Origin: Pseudomonadota bacterium
Lineage (GTDB): Bacteria > Pseudomonadota > Gammaproteobacteria > Steroidobacterales > Steroidobacteraceae
DNA length: 5,642 bases
Direction of reading: 5' to 3'
Assembly (NCBI GenBank): GCA_021838065.1
Contig: JAKCEJ010000209.1
Span: 1 to 5,642, forward strand
Shown here: positions 1 to 5,642 of the stretch, one piece after another
Numbering within the stretch: the stretch's first letter is position 1
Layout: each line of letters starts with the position of its first letter
Notes under the pieces: generated by a model
Databases searched by the model: none
Seen by the model: the letters and a program-made list of their open reading frames with translations, nothing else
What the model was told of the DNA's origin: nothing
Program-made: the position numbers and the translations under genes

Positions 1-723
1 CACCAGATCGGGGATATCGCGGCTGGCGCTGCGAATCAGCGGCCGCAGTTCCCGAGCGCCGCCGCCGGTGAGCACGACCAGCGGGGGGCGACCGAGCAAC
101 GCACGGGCTTCGAGGACCGCCCGGTCTACCGCGGCGGCGGCGGCATACCGCGCTCCTTGCTCGAGCGCCGCGCGCGTAGAGCGGCCGAACAGCGCGGGTC
201 CCGAGCCCTTCACTCCGCCCTGGGCACGGCGGCGGATGCCTCGGGTGCCATCGAGCAGACTCGAGATCATCAGCGGCGGCGCCGGAACGATCGCCCCGCC
301 GCGGTGGCGGCCGTCGGTGTCCAGCAGATCGATCGTCATCGCCGTACCGACGCCGACGACGCAGATCGGGCGCCGGGCAAAGTGTGCGCGCGCGCCGATC
401 ATGCCGAGAAAGCGGTCGACGCCAAGCCTCCAGGGCTCCACATAGCCTGCAGTAACGCCGCAGGCGTGCCGCTGCGTCGTCGCAAACTCGGGTGCTGGTG
501 AGCGCGCCCGTCGTGCCGCGCGCTCCAGCGCGGCGTTGATTTTTGTGCCGGCGACGCTCGAGACAAGGATCCGATCGGGACGCCGAGCCGAGCCGATGAT
601 TCGCTCGAAATCCCGCGCCGACCAAGCGGCATGATGGGCCGCGCGAGCGCCGCTCAGGCGAGAGCCGTCATAGCGCGCCCACTTGGCGCGGGTATTGCCG
701 ATGTCGATGAGCAGAACGTTCAT
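1..723 (-). CDS. coaX: Type III pantothenate kinase CoaX (3' end beyond the window)
   Basis: Catalyses ATP-dependent phosphorylation of pantothenate, the first step of coenzyme A synthesis, in the cytoplasm. I translated 241 uninterrupted codons from the ATG at 723-721; the frame is still open at base 1. Type III enzymes are usually about 240-260 residues, so only a short C-terminus is probably missing. Visible family marks: the N-terminal phosphate-binding DIGNTRAKWA (residues 7-16), LGVDRF (100-105) with the presumed catalytic base Asp103, the second nucleotide-binding segment GTAMTID (126-132) followed by HRGGAIVP (140-147), and a C-terminal LTGGGA (about 218-223). Two usual residues differ: the Asp common two positions before GTA is Gly124, and the Gly usual after IVP is Ala148. 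The start overlaps the birA stop as ATGA, and a GAGG lies 8 bases upstream. Family assignment is firm; activity with these substitutions is inferred. Confidence 0.93.
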   Translation of the reverse strand, partial: MNVLLIDIGNTRAKWARYDGSRLSGARAAHHAAWSARDFERIIGSARRPDRILVSSVAGTKINAALERAARRARSPAPEFATTQRHACGVTAGYVEPWRLGVDRFLGMIGARAHFARRPICVVGVGTAMTIDLLDTDGRHRGGAIVPAPPLMISSLLDGTRGIRRRAQGGVKGSGPALFGRSTRAALEQGARYAAAAAVDRAVLEARALLGRPPLVVLTGGGARELRPLIRSASRDIPDLV

Positions 724-1754
724 TGCGTCGGCCTCACCGTCACCTCCCCGGAGATGAAGCGCCGCACGCCCTGCGGCGTCTCGATCAGGAGCGCCCCGTG
801 CAAATCGATGCCGCGGGCCACACCGTGCACCGTCTCCGTTGGGGTCTGCACGTCAACCTGAGCGCCGCGCAGCGCATCGGCAGCGTGCCACTCGTCGATG
901 AACGGCCTCAAGGCCTCCTGCTCGAATTCCTGCAGACCCTGCAACACGTGGGTGATCATCGCGGCCGTGACGACATTGCGCGACTCCGTGACCCCCGCGC
1001 TCGCCAGATCGGCCGCGGGCAAACCCAGCGCTGCGATCTCCCGCAGCACTGCTTCGCCGAGGGCGGCGTTGAGCCCGATGCCGATGACCACGCACGCAGG
1101 TCCCGCAGACTCGGCTCGCAGCTCGATCAGGATGCCGCCGAGCTTGCGCCCCTCCACCAGGATGTCGTTGGGCCACTTCAGGCGCGCCGCCAGCCCTCCT
1201 GTCTCGCGCAGCGCGCGCAGCACGCACACGCCGACCGCCAGACCGAGGCCGCCCAGATCCGGCGGCACCTCGCGGAAACTCCAGCTGAGCGACAGACAGA
1301 TTGCGCCGCCGGGCGGCGCAATCCAGGCGCGCCCGCGCCGCCCCCGCCCTGCGGTCTGATGCTCCGCGAGGACGATGTCCGCGAGCCCGAACGGCGGATT
1401 GGGGCGCGAGAGCAGCACGCTGTTGGTCGAATCGGTTTGCCAGAGGATCTCCAGGCGCCGCACCGACTGCCGCAGTGCCGGTGGCAGGCGCCCGAGAATC
1501 TGCTGGGCATCGAGCGGCTCGCCGGCCTGGAGCAGCCGATAACCGCGGTTCGGGACCGCGTGAATCGTCGCGCCGGATGCGCGCAGGGCACGCACGGCCT
1601 TCCAGACGGCGCCACGACTGACGCCGAGCCTCTCAGCCAGCGCTTCGCCGGAATGAAACTGACCGTCGGCGAGCTGTGCGAAGACCCGCGCGGCGAGCGG
1701 CTGTGCCGGGCTCGGCCGCGTCGGACTGAGAGAGGCGCCGCGACGAGCCGGCAT
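720..1754 (-). CDS. birA: Bifunctional biotin-[acetyl-CoA-carboxylase] ligase / biotin operon repressor BirA
   Basis: Makes biotinyl-5'-AMP and transfers biotin to the carrier protein of acetyl-CoA carboxylase; with its DNA-binding domain it can also repress biotin genes. The 344-residue product is slightly longer than E. coli BirA (321). An N-terminal winged helix-turn-helix is visible (about 23-75, core GEALAERLGVSRGAVWKAV at 36-54, wing NRGYRL at 69-74). The catalytic domain holds DSTN (108-111), the biotinyl-AMP loop GRGRRG (136-141) with Trp144, KWPND (193-197), KLGGILIE (204-211) and GIGLN (225-229). An SH3-like C-terminal domain carries DLHGALLIE (317-325) and SGEVTVR (335-341). I chose the ATG at 1754 because it is the only usual start codon before the DNA-binding domain that does not run deep into plsY; there is one base between the plsY stop and this ATG. 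No Shine-Dalgarno sequence precedes it, so translation probably depends on coupling to plsY. All key residues are present, so both functions are likely. Confidence 0.95.
   Translation of the reverse strand: MPARRGASLSPTRPSPAQPLAARVFAQLADGQFHSGEALAERLGVSRGAVWKAVRALRASGATIHAVPNRGYRLLQAGEPLDAQQILGRLPPALRQSVRRLEILWQTDSTNSVLLSRPNPPFGLADIVLAEHQTAGRGRRGRAWIAPPGGAICLSLSWSFREVPPDLGGLGLAVGVCVLRALRETGGLAARLKWPNDILVEGRKLGGILIELRAESAGPACVVIGIGLNAALGEAVLREIAALGLPAADLASAGVTESRNVVTAAMITHVLQGLQEFEQEALRPFIDEWHAADALRGAQVDVQTPTETVHGVARGIDLHGALLIETPQGVRRFISGEVTVRPTQ
732..735 (-). promoter_or_regulatory. Ribosome binding site of coaX
   Basis: A GAGG on the minus strand inside the last codons of birA stands 8 bases before the coaX ATG. 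It supports the ATG at 723 as the start. Initiation there may be both direct and by re-initiation, because the birA stop codon overlaps this ATG. Confidence 0.5.
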
Positions 1755-1755
1755 C

Positions 1756-2406
1756 TCAGGAGGAGCGCGCGCGGGCCCCGAGCAGCCACAGCCGCCGGGC
1801 GCGTGGCTCGGTGCCGGCGAGCATGCGCGCGATGTTGGAACGGTGGGTGTAGACGATGAGCACCGCGGCGAGCACTGCGAAGGCGAACAGCGCACCCCGC
1901 GTCTGCGGCCGGACTGCCGCGCCCAGCGCGAACGTCACGGCACCCAGCATCGAGCCGAGTCCGACGTAACCGGACAGGATCACGGTCAGCAGCCAGACCG
2001 CGAGCATCGGCAACAGCAGCAGCGGCGCTGACCCGAGCACCGCGCCGATCAGGGTGGCGACTCCCTTGCCGCCGCGGAACCCGTACCACAGCGGGTAGAG
2101 GTGCCCCAGAATCACGGCAATTCCGCAGGCCGCCACCAGCCAGCGGCTGTCGGGGGCGCCGGCCGCGACGCCCGACAACGCCGCACCGGGGAGCACAGCG
2201 GTGGCGAGCCACCCCTTGCCGATGTCGATCAGCAGCACCCAGAAGGCGAACAGCTTGCCCTGCGTGCGCAATGCGTTGGTGCCACCGGCGTTGCCGCTGC
2301 CCATCCGCCGAATATCGACCCCGCCGCGCAGGCGGCCAACCAGCAGCCCGCCGACCAGCGAGCCGAGCAGATACGCCACGACGGACTTGACGATGATGGA
2401 CATCAT
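1756..2406 (-). CDS. plsY: Acyl-phosphate:glycerol-3-phosphate acyltransferase PlsY
   Basis: Integral inner-membrane enzyme that transfers the acyl chain from acyl-phosphate (made by PlsX) to position 1 of glycerol-3-phosphate, giving lysophosphatidic acid. The 216-residue product is close to the usual ~200. All three family motifs are seen: GSGNAGGTNALR (36-47), GHLYPLWYGFRGGKGVAT (101-118) and HRSNIARMLAGTE (188-200). Hydrophobic segments lie at about 3-24, 52-74, 89-106, 119-143 and 148-186, fitting the known five-helix fold. The frame is open further upstream, but the usual PlsY N-terminus (short, straight into the first helix and YLxGS) argues for the ATG at 2406, or the adjacent ATG at 2403. 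These two codons straddle the ctlX stop in the string ATGATG. A GAGGTG at 2423-2418 lies 11 bases upstream of the first ATG, rather far, so coupling to ctlX is likely. The tail after the third motif is arginine-rich (RARRL at 202-206). Confidence 0.95.
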   Translation of the reverse strand: MMSIIVKSVVAYLLGSLVGGLLVGRLRGGVDIRRMGSGNAGGTNALRTQGKLFAFWVLLIDIGKGWLATAVLPGAALSGVAAGAPDSRWLVAACGIAVILGHLYPLWYGFRGGKGVATLIGAVLGSAPLLLLPMLAVWLLTVILSGYVGLGSMLGAVTFALGAAVRPQTRGALFAFAVLAAVLIVYTHRSNIARMLAGTEPRARRLWLLGARARSS

Positions 2407-3383
2407 GCGGGCAGGAACACCTCGGCGAGCATACACCGCACGCTGCCGCCGCCCAGGCGCTCGATAGTCGGCACCGGCGCGACGAGCACCTCGTCGGTGC
2501 AGGCTGCAACCCGGGCGAAGCTCGCCTCAGACAGCGCATGGCGGGCGGTCGCGGACATGACCAGCACCCGGTACTCCCCGAGCGCCTCGTCGCAGGTGGC
2601 CAGCTCGAGCACGTTGCCGGCAAAGCGCTCGATTTCGCTCGCGCTGATCTCGATCAGCTCCCGGCCGCCGTTCTCAAGGCGCTCGCGCACCCGGCCGCGA
2701 TCCGGCTCTGAGATCGCTTCGAGCCCCACGACGGCGGCGCGCTCCCCGAGGCTCATGAGCACATTGGTGTGATAGATGGGGGTTCCGCCGGGGTCCACCG
2801 CGTCGAACGTCACTGGTTCGTAGTCGAGCTCGCGTGACCATTCGGCGAGCACGCTCTCATTGGTTCGGGGTGAGCGGCACGCATAAGCGACACGCTGCCG
2901 ATGGTCGAGTACGAGGCTGCCGGTCCCCTCCAGATAGCGTCCGTCGCGCTCGTGACGGGTCAGATCGAGCAGGCGTGAGACCCGAAAGCCGAGGCGTTCG
3001 ATCACCGCATCCACCACATCGCGCCGCCGCTCCGGACGCCGGCTTGCGGCCTGCAGCGGATACAGCACCACGGTGCCGTCCTCGTGGAAGCTCACCCAGT
3101 TGTTCGGGAACAGCGCATCCGGCTTGAGGGGATCGGGTGTGTCCTCGACGATGCACAGCCTCACCCCCTCGCCCGCGAGCGCCGCGGCCAGGCCGTCGAA
3201 CTCGGCACGGCCCGCCGCGGCGGCGTCGCCGGTCGGGTCGGGCCGCTGGAAGGCATTGGTCGCAGCGGTATCGGGGTTGTAGCCGAAGCGCGCGGGCCGC
3301 ACCATCAGCGCCGCGTCGGCGCACTGGTGGGCCGCGGCGTGCAGCTGTGCTGACCGTGAGGGCGCCCAGGGGTGAGTGTCCAT
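2403..3383 (-). CDS. ctlX: CtlX-type citrulline hydrolase / arginine deiminase-related protein
   Basis: Member of the guanidino-group-modifying (amidinotransferase / arginine deiminase) superfamily, in the subfamily whose Francisella member CtlX hydrolyses citrulline to ornithine, carbon dioxide and ammonia. The 326-residue protein shows LMVRPARFGYN (26-36), the hallmark FPNNWVSFHEDGT (92-104), EGTGSLVLD (152-160), IYHTNVLMS (203-211) and a C-terminal GGGSVRCMLAEVFLP (311-325). The predicted catalytic set is Cys317, His205 and Glu152. I preferred the ATG at 3383 to an in-frame GTG at 3401; neither has a clear Shine-Dalgarno. About 25 residues precede the conserved LMVRP, more than family members I recall. 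The stop overlaps the plsY start. No ornithine or arginine genes are nearby, so the substrate cannot be read from context; dimethylarginine or another guanidino/ureido compound remains possible. Family membership is firm, exact reaction moderate. Confidence 0.85.
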   Translation of the reverse strand: MDTHPWAPSRSAQLHAAAHQCADAALMVRPARFGYNPDTAATNAFQRPDPTGDAAAAGRAEFDGLAAALAGEGVRLCIVEDTPDPLKPDALFPNNWVSFHEDGTVVLYPLQAASRRPERRRDVVDAVIERLGFRVSRLLDLTRHERDGRYLEGTGSLVLDHRQRVAYACRSPRTNESVLAEWSRELDYEPVTFDAVDPGGTPIYHTNVLMSLGERAAVVGLEAISEPDRGRVRERLENGGRELIEISASEIERFAGNVLELATCDEALGEYRVLVMSATARHALSEASFARVAACTDEVLVAPVPTIERLGGGSVRCMLAEVFLPA

Positions 3384-3389
3384 GAGCGG

Positions 3390-3395
3390 ATATTG
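3390..3395 (-). promoter_or_regulatory. Possible -10 element of a leaderless ctlX promoter
   Basis: In the 66-base gap between the GGDEF-EAL gene and ctlX, the minus strand reads CAATAT followed by six bases and then the ctlX ATG. That spacing would place transcription start at or next to the start codon, which would explain the lack of a ribosome binding site. No good -35 element is found 16-18 bases further upstream. A 5-bp inverted repeat, CTCAC/GTGAG (3397-3401 and 3407-3411), lies just upstream of it. The gap holds no intrinsic terminator, so read-through from the upstream gene is equally possible. Confidence 0.2.
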
Positions 3396-3449
3396 TCTCA
3401 CGTCCGGTGAGGCCCGGAGGTTCGGCGGCCCGCTGCCGCGATTTGCCCT

Positions 3450-5294
3450 TCAGGCAGACTGTACGGCCTCGAGGGAATCGGTCAACGAGCCCTGCGCCAC
3501 CAGATCGAGCGGCCCGCCCTCGAGGAAGCGCCGGCACGCGTCGGCCGGCGTAGGCTTGGCCAGCAGGAATCCCTGCACCAGGTCGCACCCGAGCTCGCGC
3601 AGCTTCTCCAGCTGCTGCCAGCTCTCGACACCCTCCGCGATGACTTCGATATTGAGGTGCCGGGCCATGGCGACGATGGCTTCGACGATCGCCAGGTCCC
3701 CCATGTCCGTGATCAGGTCACGGATGAAGCCACGGTCGATCTTCAGCGCATCGACCCGCCAGCGCTTCAGATAGGACAGGCTCGAATAGCCGGTGCCGAA
3801 ATCATCGATGGCGATGCGCGTGCCGAGCTCGCGCAGGTGCCCGATCGCATCCTGCGCCGGATCGCCCTTGCGGCCGTGCCGCTCGAACATGGCGCTCTCG
3901 GTCAACTCGATCTGCAGCATGCCCGCGTCGATGGCGTAGCGGCTGAGCAGTCGGGCGAGCATGGCCGGAAAGTCCGTGCGCTGCAGCTGCACGGCCGAGA
4001 CGTTGAGCGAGATCGGCACGATCGCCGCGCCGGCGTTGCGCCAGCGGCGCAGGTCCTCGAGCGCCTGCTGTACCACGAACTCCCCGACCGGCACGATCAG
4101 GCCGGTCTCCTCCGCGATGGAGATGAAGCGGCTGGGCCGAATGAAGGCGTGCTGGGTTTTCCAGCGCAGCAGCGCCTCGAGCGCGACCACGCGGCGCGTC
4201 GTGATATCGACGATCGGCTGATAGTGCAAGTGCAGGCGGCGGTCGGCGAGCGCCCTGCGCAGGCCGTTCTCGATGGCCACCCGCTCCTTGAGCTTGCGCT
4301 CCATGCCCGGGGTGAATTGCTGGAAGGTGTTTCGGCCGCGGTCCTTGGCCTGATACATCGCGGTGTCGGACTGGCGCAGCAGCTCGCCCATGGTCATCCC
4401 GTCGCGCGGGTAGACGCTCACGCCGATACTCGCCGTCGCCACAAGGGGTCGGCCATCGATCATCACGGGGGCATTGAGCGTCTCGGCCAGGCGCGCGGCA
4501 GTTTCACTGATCTGGCCGGCGGCGGTCACGTTGCGCAGCACGACAATGAACTCATCGCCCCCCATGCGCACGACCATATCTTCGTCGCGCACAGAGGCAC
4601 GGATACGCCGCGCAACCTCCTGCAGCAGCCGGTCGCCCGTGTCGTGTCCGCGTGAGTCGTTGATGTGCTTGAACCGGTCCAGATCGAGAAACAGCACCGC
4701 GAGAGTGCCCGTGACCCGCCGCGTATCCTCGATGGCCTTGGGCAAGTGCGCCGCGAGATAGAGCCGGTTCGGCAATCCGGTAAGTTGGTCGTGGTGCGCG
4801 AGGTGGTTGAGGTACTGTTGGCGCTCGAGCTGCTGCGCCTGCACCTTGCGCCTCAGAGTGATGTCGCGCGTGCTGAGCGCGAAGAGGGATCGGCCCGAGA
4901 GCCCGAGCCGATGGCCGCTGATCTCGACATACAGCTGCCGGCCGCTGCGGCAATGCTGTGCGGCTTCAACCAGCAGCCGCGAGGGCGATTCGCTCAATTG
5001 CGTCGTCAGAGAATCGGATCCGAGTCCCTCCGCGCTGCCGAAGATCGCACCGATAGGCATGGCGCGAAGTTCCTCCAGGGGAATACCGACGCTGCGGACC
5101 AGGGCCGGGTTTGCGTCGATGACCCGCAGCGTTGCGGGATCGACGAGCAGCATGCCGTTCGGGGACTGCATGAATGTGGCGAGATGCGCGCGGCACTCGA
5201 CGGCGCGGCGCGTACGCCGCAGCCACGAGACCGAGACCACGCCCAGCCCAAACGCCAGGATGAGCGCCAGGGATCCCAACGCGATGACGACCAC
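3450..5294 (-). CDS. Membrane-anchored PAS-GGDEF-EAL cyclic-di-GMP synthase/phosphodiesterase
   Basis: Predicted to make and break the second messenger cyclic di-GMP. From the GTG at 5294 the product has 614 residues: one N-terminal transmembrane helix (about 1-23), a PAS-like sensor domain (38-147, ending in STRDITLRRK), a short glutamine-rich linker, a GGDEF domain (about 162-327) and an EAL domain (about 340-585), then a ~30-residue tail. Cyclase marks: DQLTGLPNR (169-177), intact GGDEF (245-249), and an inhibitory-site RxxD (Arg236-Asp239) five residues before it. Phosphodiesterase marks: EALLRW (373-378), LNVSAVQL (430-437), ELTES (463-467), DDFGTGYSSL (497-506), Lys518, EGVE (554-557) and QGF (574-576). 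Nothing obvious is missing in either active site. The frame runs up to a TTG at 5393, but that codon lies in the terminator's U-tract; the GTG has a GAGG five bases upstream. The PAS ligand cannot be read. It is the first protein gene after the rRNA operon. Confidence 0.93.
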   Translation of the reverse strand: MVVIALGSLALILAFGLGVVSVSWLRRTRRAVECRAHLATFMQSPNGMLLVDPATLRVIDANPALVRSVGIPLEELRAMPIGAIFGSAEGLGSDSLTTQLSESPSRLLVEAAQHCRSGRQLYVEISGHRLGLSGRSLFALSTRDITLRRKVQAQQLERQQYLNHLAHHDQLTGLPNRLYLAAHLPKAIEDTRRVTGTLAVLFLDLDRFKHINDSRGHDTGDRLLQEVARRIRASVRDEDMVVRMGGDEFIVVLRNVTAAGQISETAARLAETLNAPVMIDGRPLVATASIGVSVYPRDGMTMGELLRQSDTAMYQAKDRGRNTFQQFTPGMERKLKERVAIENGLRRALADRRLHLHYQPIVDITTRRVVALEALLRWKTQHAFIRPSRFISIAEETGLIVPVGEFVVQQALEDLRRWRNAGAAIVPISLNVSAVQLQRTDFPAMLARLLSRYAIDAGMLQIELTESAMFERHGRKGDPAQDAIGHLRELGTRIAIDDFGTGYSSLSYLKRWRVDALKIDRGFIRDLITDMGDLAIVEAIVAMARHLNIEVIAEGVESWQQLEKLRELGCDLVQGFLLAKPTPADACRRFLEGGPLDLVAQGSLTDSLEAVQSA

Positions 5295-5297
5295 GAG

Positions 5298-5303
5298 CCC
5301 CTC
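5298..5303 (-). promoter_or_regulatory. Ribosome binding site deciding the GTG start of the GGDEF-EAL gene
   Basis: The minus strand reads AAAGAGGGG, whose GAGG core ends five bases before the GTG at 5294. It is the best match to a Shine-Dalgarno sequence between the rRNA terminator and the membrane helix. The roughly 90 bases between it and the terminator contain no convincing promoter that I can see. Confidence 0.5.
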
Positions 5304-5391
5304 TTTCAGATGGCGGGCAGTGTGACCGAAGCGCCGCGCCGAGGCCGTGCGCCGTACACAGTTTGCGCGCGCGGCCCTGGAGCCACAAAGC

Positions 5392-5427
5392 AAAAACCCC
5401 CGGAGACCATCGGGTCTCCGGGGGTTT
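5392..5427 (-). terminator. Intrinsic terminator of the rRNA operon
   Basis: A perfect 15-bp stem (5394-5408 pairing with 5413-5427) closes a four-base loop. Read on the minus strand, the GC-rich stem is followed directly by a run of five T (5396-5392), three of which also pair with the opposite A run. It lies about 12 bases past the 5S 3' end, as expected for the end of an rRNA transcription unit. On the plus strand only three T follow, so it is mainly a minus-strand terminator. Confidence 0.9.
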
Positions 5428-5438
5428 CGCGTTCAAAA

Positions 5439-5556
5439 GCCTGGCAGTGACCTACTCTCACATGCCCGAAGGGCACACTACCATCGGCGCAGAGCGTTTT
5501 CACTTCCGAGTTCGGAATGGGATCGGGTGGTTCCCGCTCGCTATAGCCGCCAGACA
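5439..5556 (-). rRNA. rrf: 5S ribosomal RNA
   Basis: The minus strand gives a complete 5S rRNA of about 118 bases. The 5' TGTCTGGCGGC and 3' CACTGCCAGGC pair as the closing helix I, with GTCTGGC against GCCAGGC. Between them are the conserved bacterial blocks GGAACCACCCGATCCCAT, CCGAACTCGGAAGTGAAA, CGCCGATGGTAGTGTG and GTGAGAGTAGGTCA. A short hairpin with a TTC loop fills the variable arm. The ends are set by helix pairing and may be off by one to three bases. Being the last gene before a terminator, it marks the 3' end of an rRNA operon whose 23S gene lies to the right of this window. Confidence 0.96.
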
Positions 5557-5642
5557 AGCTGTTTGAGACATGCCGGACCGGTGTTGCCACCGGCCCGGCC
5601 CGCCTCCAATCCGGGTTGTTTCGTTTCGACGCCTGTCGCGTT
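5557..5642 (-). other. 23S-5S intergenic transcribed spacer (partial)
   Basis: The 86 bases upstream of 5S, read on the minus strand, do not match the 23S rRNA 3' end that I know. They are best explained as transcribed spacer removed during rRNA maturation. No tRNA is visible. The only clear structure is the hairpin listed separately. The assignment rests mainly on position. Confidence 0.6.
5572..5599 (-). repeat. 12-bp hairpin with GCAA tetraloop in the 23S-5S spacer
   Basis: On the minus-strand RNA, GCCGGGCCGGUG pairs with CACCGGUCCGGC around a GCAA loop. There are eleven Watson-Crick pairs and one G-U wobble. GCAA belongs to the stable GNRA tetraloop class. There is no U-tract after it, so it is not an intrinsic terminator. 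A processing or folding role in the precursor rRNA is the natural inference. Confidence 0.6.

Noticed and set aside
723..1859. Long plus-strand open frame (378 codons) opposite birA
   Set aside because: Its translation is rich in Arg, Ala, Gln and His with no recognisable motif, and it is the exact antisense of a clear birA. High GC makes stop codons rare on the opposite strand.
2407..2436. Upstream extension of plsY by ten residues (MYARRGVPAR)
   Set aside because: It would overlap ctlX by more than 30 bases, has no ribosome binding site and places charged residues before a normally short N-terminus.
1178..2623. Minus-strand open frame of 481 codons spanning parts of birA, plsY and ctlX in another frame
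   Set aside because: It crosses three well-identified genes out of frame and its translation is Arg/Cys/Ser-rich shadow sequence.
2101..2772. Plus-strand open frame of 223 codons opposite plsY and the end of ctlX
   Set aside because: Low-complexity, Gln/Ala/Ser-rich, no motif; explained by antisense of real genes.
3425..3439. Small hairpin GCGGC/GCCGC after the GGDEF-EAL stop as a terminator
   Set aside because: The stem is only 5 bp and no T-run follows on the minus strand; such repeats are common at this GC content.
3657..4655. Plus-strand open frame of 332 codons opposite the GGDEF-EAL gene
   Set aside because: It shows no domain and biased composition, and lies entirely within a gene with intact motifs on the other strand.
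5295..5393. TTG start at 5393 that would lengthen the GGDEF-EAL protein by 33 residues
   Set aside because: The codon lies in the U-tract of the rRNA terminator, has no ribosome binding site, and adds an Arg-rich stretch with no family support.
5360..5393. Possible promoter TTTGTG / CAAACT with 18-base spacing before the GGDEF-EAL gene
   Set aside because: Only about half the consensus bases match in each box, no better than chance in this stretch.
5363..5566. Open frames on both strands across the 5S gene and terminator
   Set aside because: The region is clearly 5S rRNA and a terminator, so translation here is not credible.

Overview
The window is GC-rich and densely coded. All five protein genes and the one RNA gene lie on the minus strand, so transcription runs from high to low coordinates. 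The gene set (BirA with a helix-turn-helix, type III pantothenate kinase, PlsY, and a PAS-GGDEF-EAL protein beside an rRNA operon) suggests a high-GC proteobacterium, most likely a gammaproteobacterium. I cannot place it more finely from sequence alone.

In transcription order: the right edge (5557-5642) is the 23S-5S spacer of an rRNA operon and contains a strong hairpin. The 5S rRNA (about 5556-5439) follows, then a 15-bp-stem intrinsic terminator (5427-5392) that closes the operon. After a leader of about 100 bases comes a membrane-anchored PAS-GGDEF-EAL cyclic-di-GMP enzyme (5294-3450), then a 66-base gap. Next is a four-gene block: a CtlX/arginine-deiminase-like hydrolase (3383-2403), plsY acylglycerol-phosphate synthesis (2406-1756), birA (1754-720) and coaX (723 to beyond the left edge).

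The last four genes are packed tightly. ctlX/plsY overlap at ATGATG, plsY/birA are separated by one base, and birA/coaX share ATGA. They very likely form one mRNA with translational coupling. Functionally it mixes membrane phospholipid initiation (PlsY), biotin-protein ligation for acetyl-CoA carboxylase (BirA) and the first step of CoA synthesis (CoaX). All three feed fatty-acid and lipid production; the amidine/ureido hydrolase is the outlier.

The order rRNA operon - birA - pantothenate kinase matches neighbourhoods I know from Escherichia coli (rrnB-murB-birA-coaA) and Pseudomonas (rrn-birA-coaX). The GGDEF-EAL, ctlX and plsY genes therefore look like insertions into an old conserved junction. 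I found no mobile element, CRISPR array, tRNA or novel defence-like system. The many long open frames on the opposite strand are GC-driven shadows.
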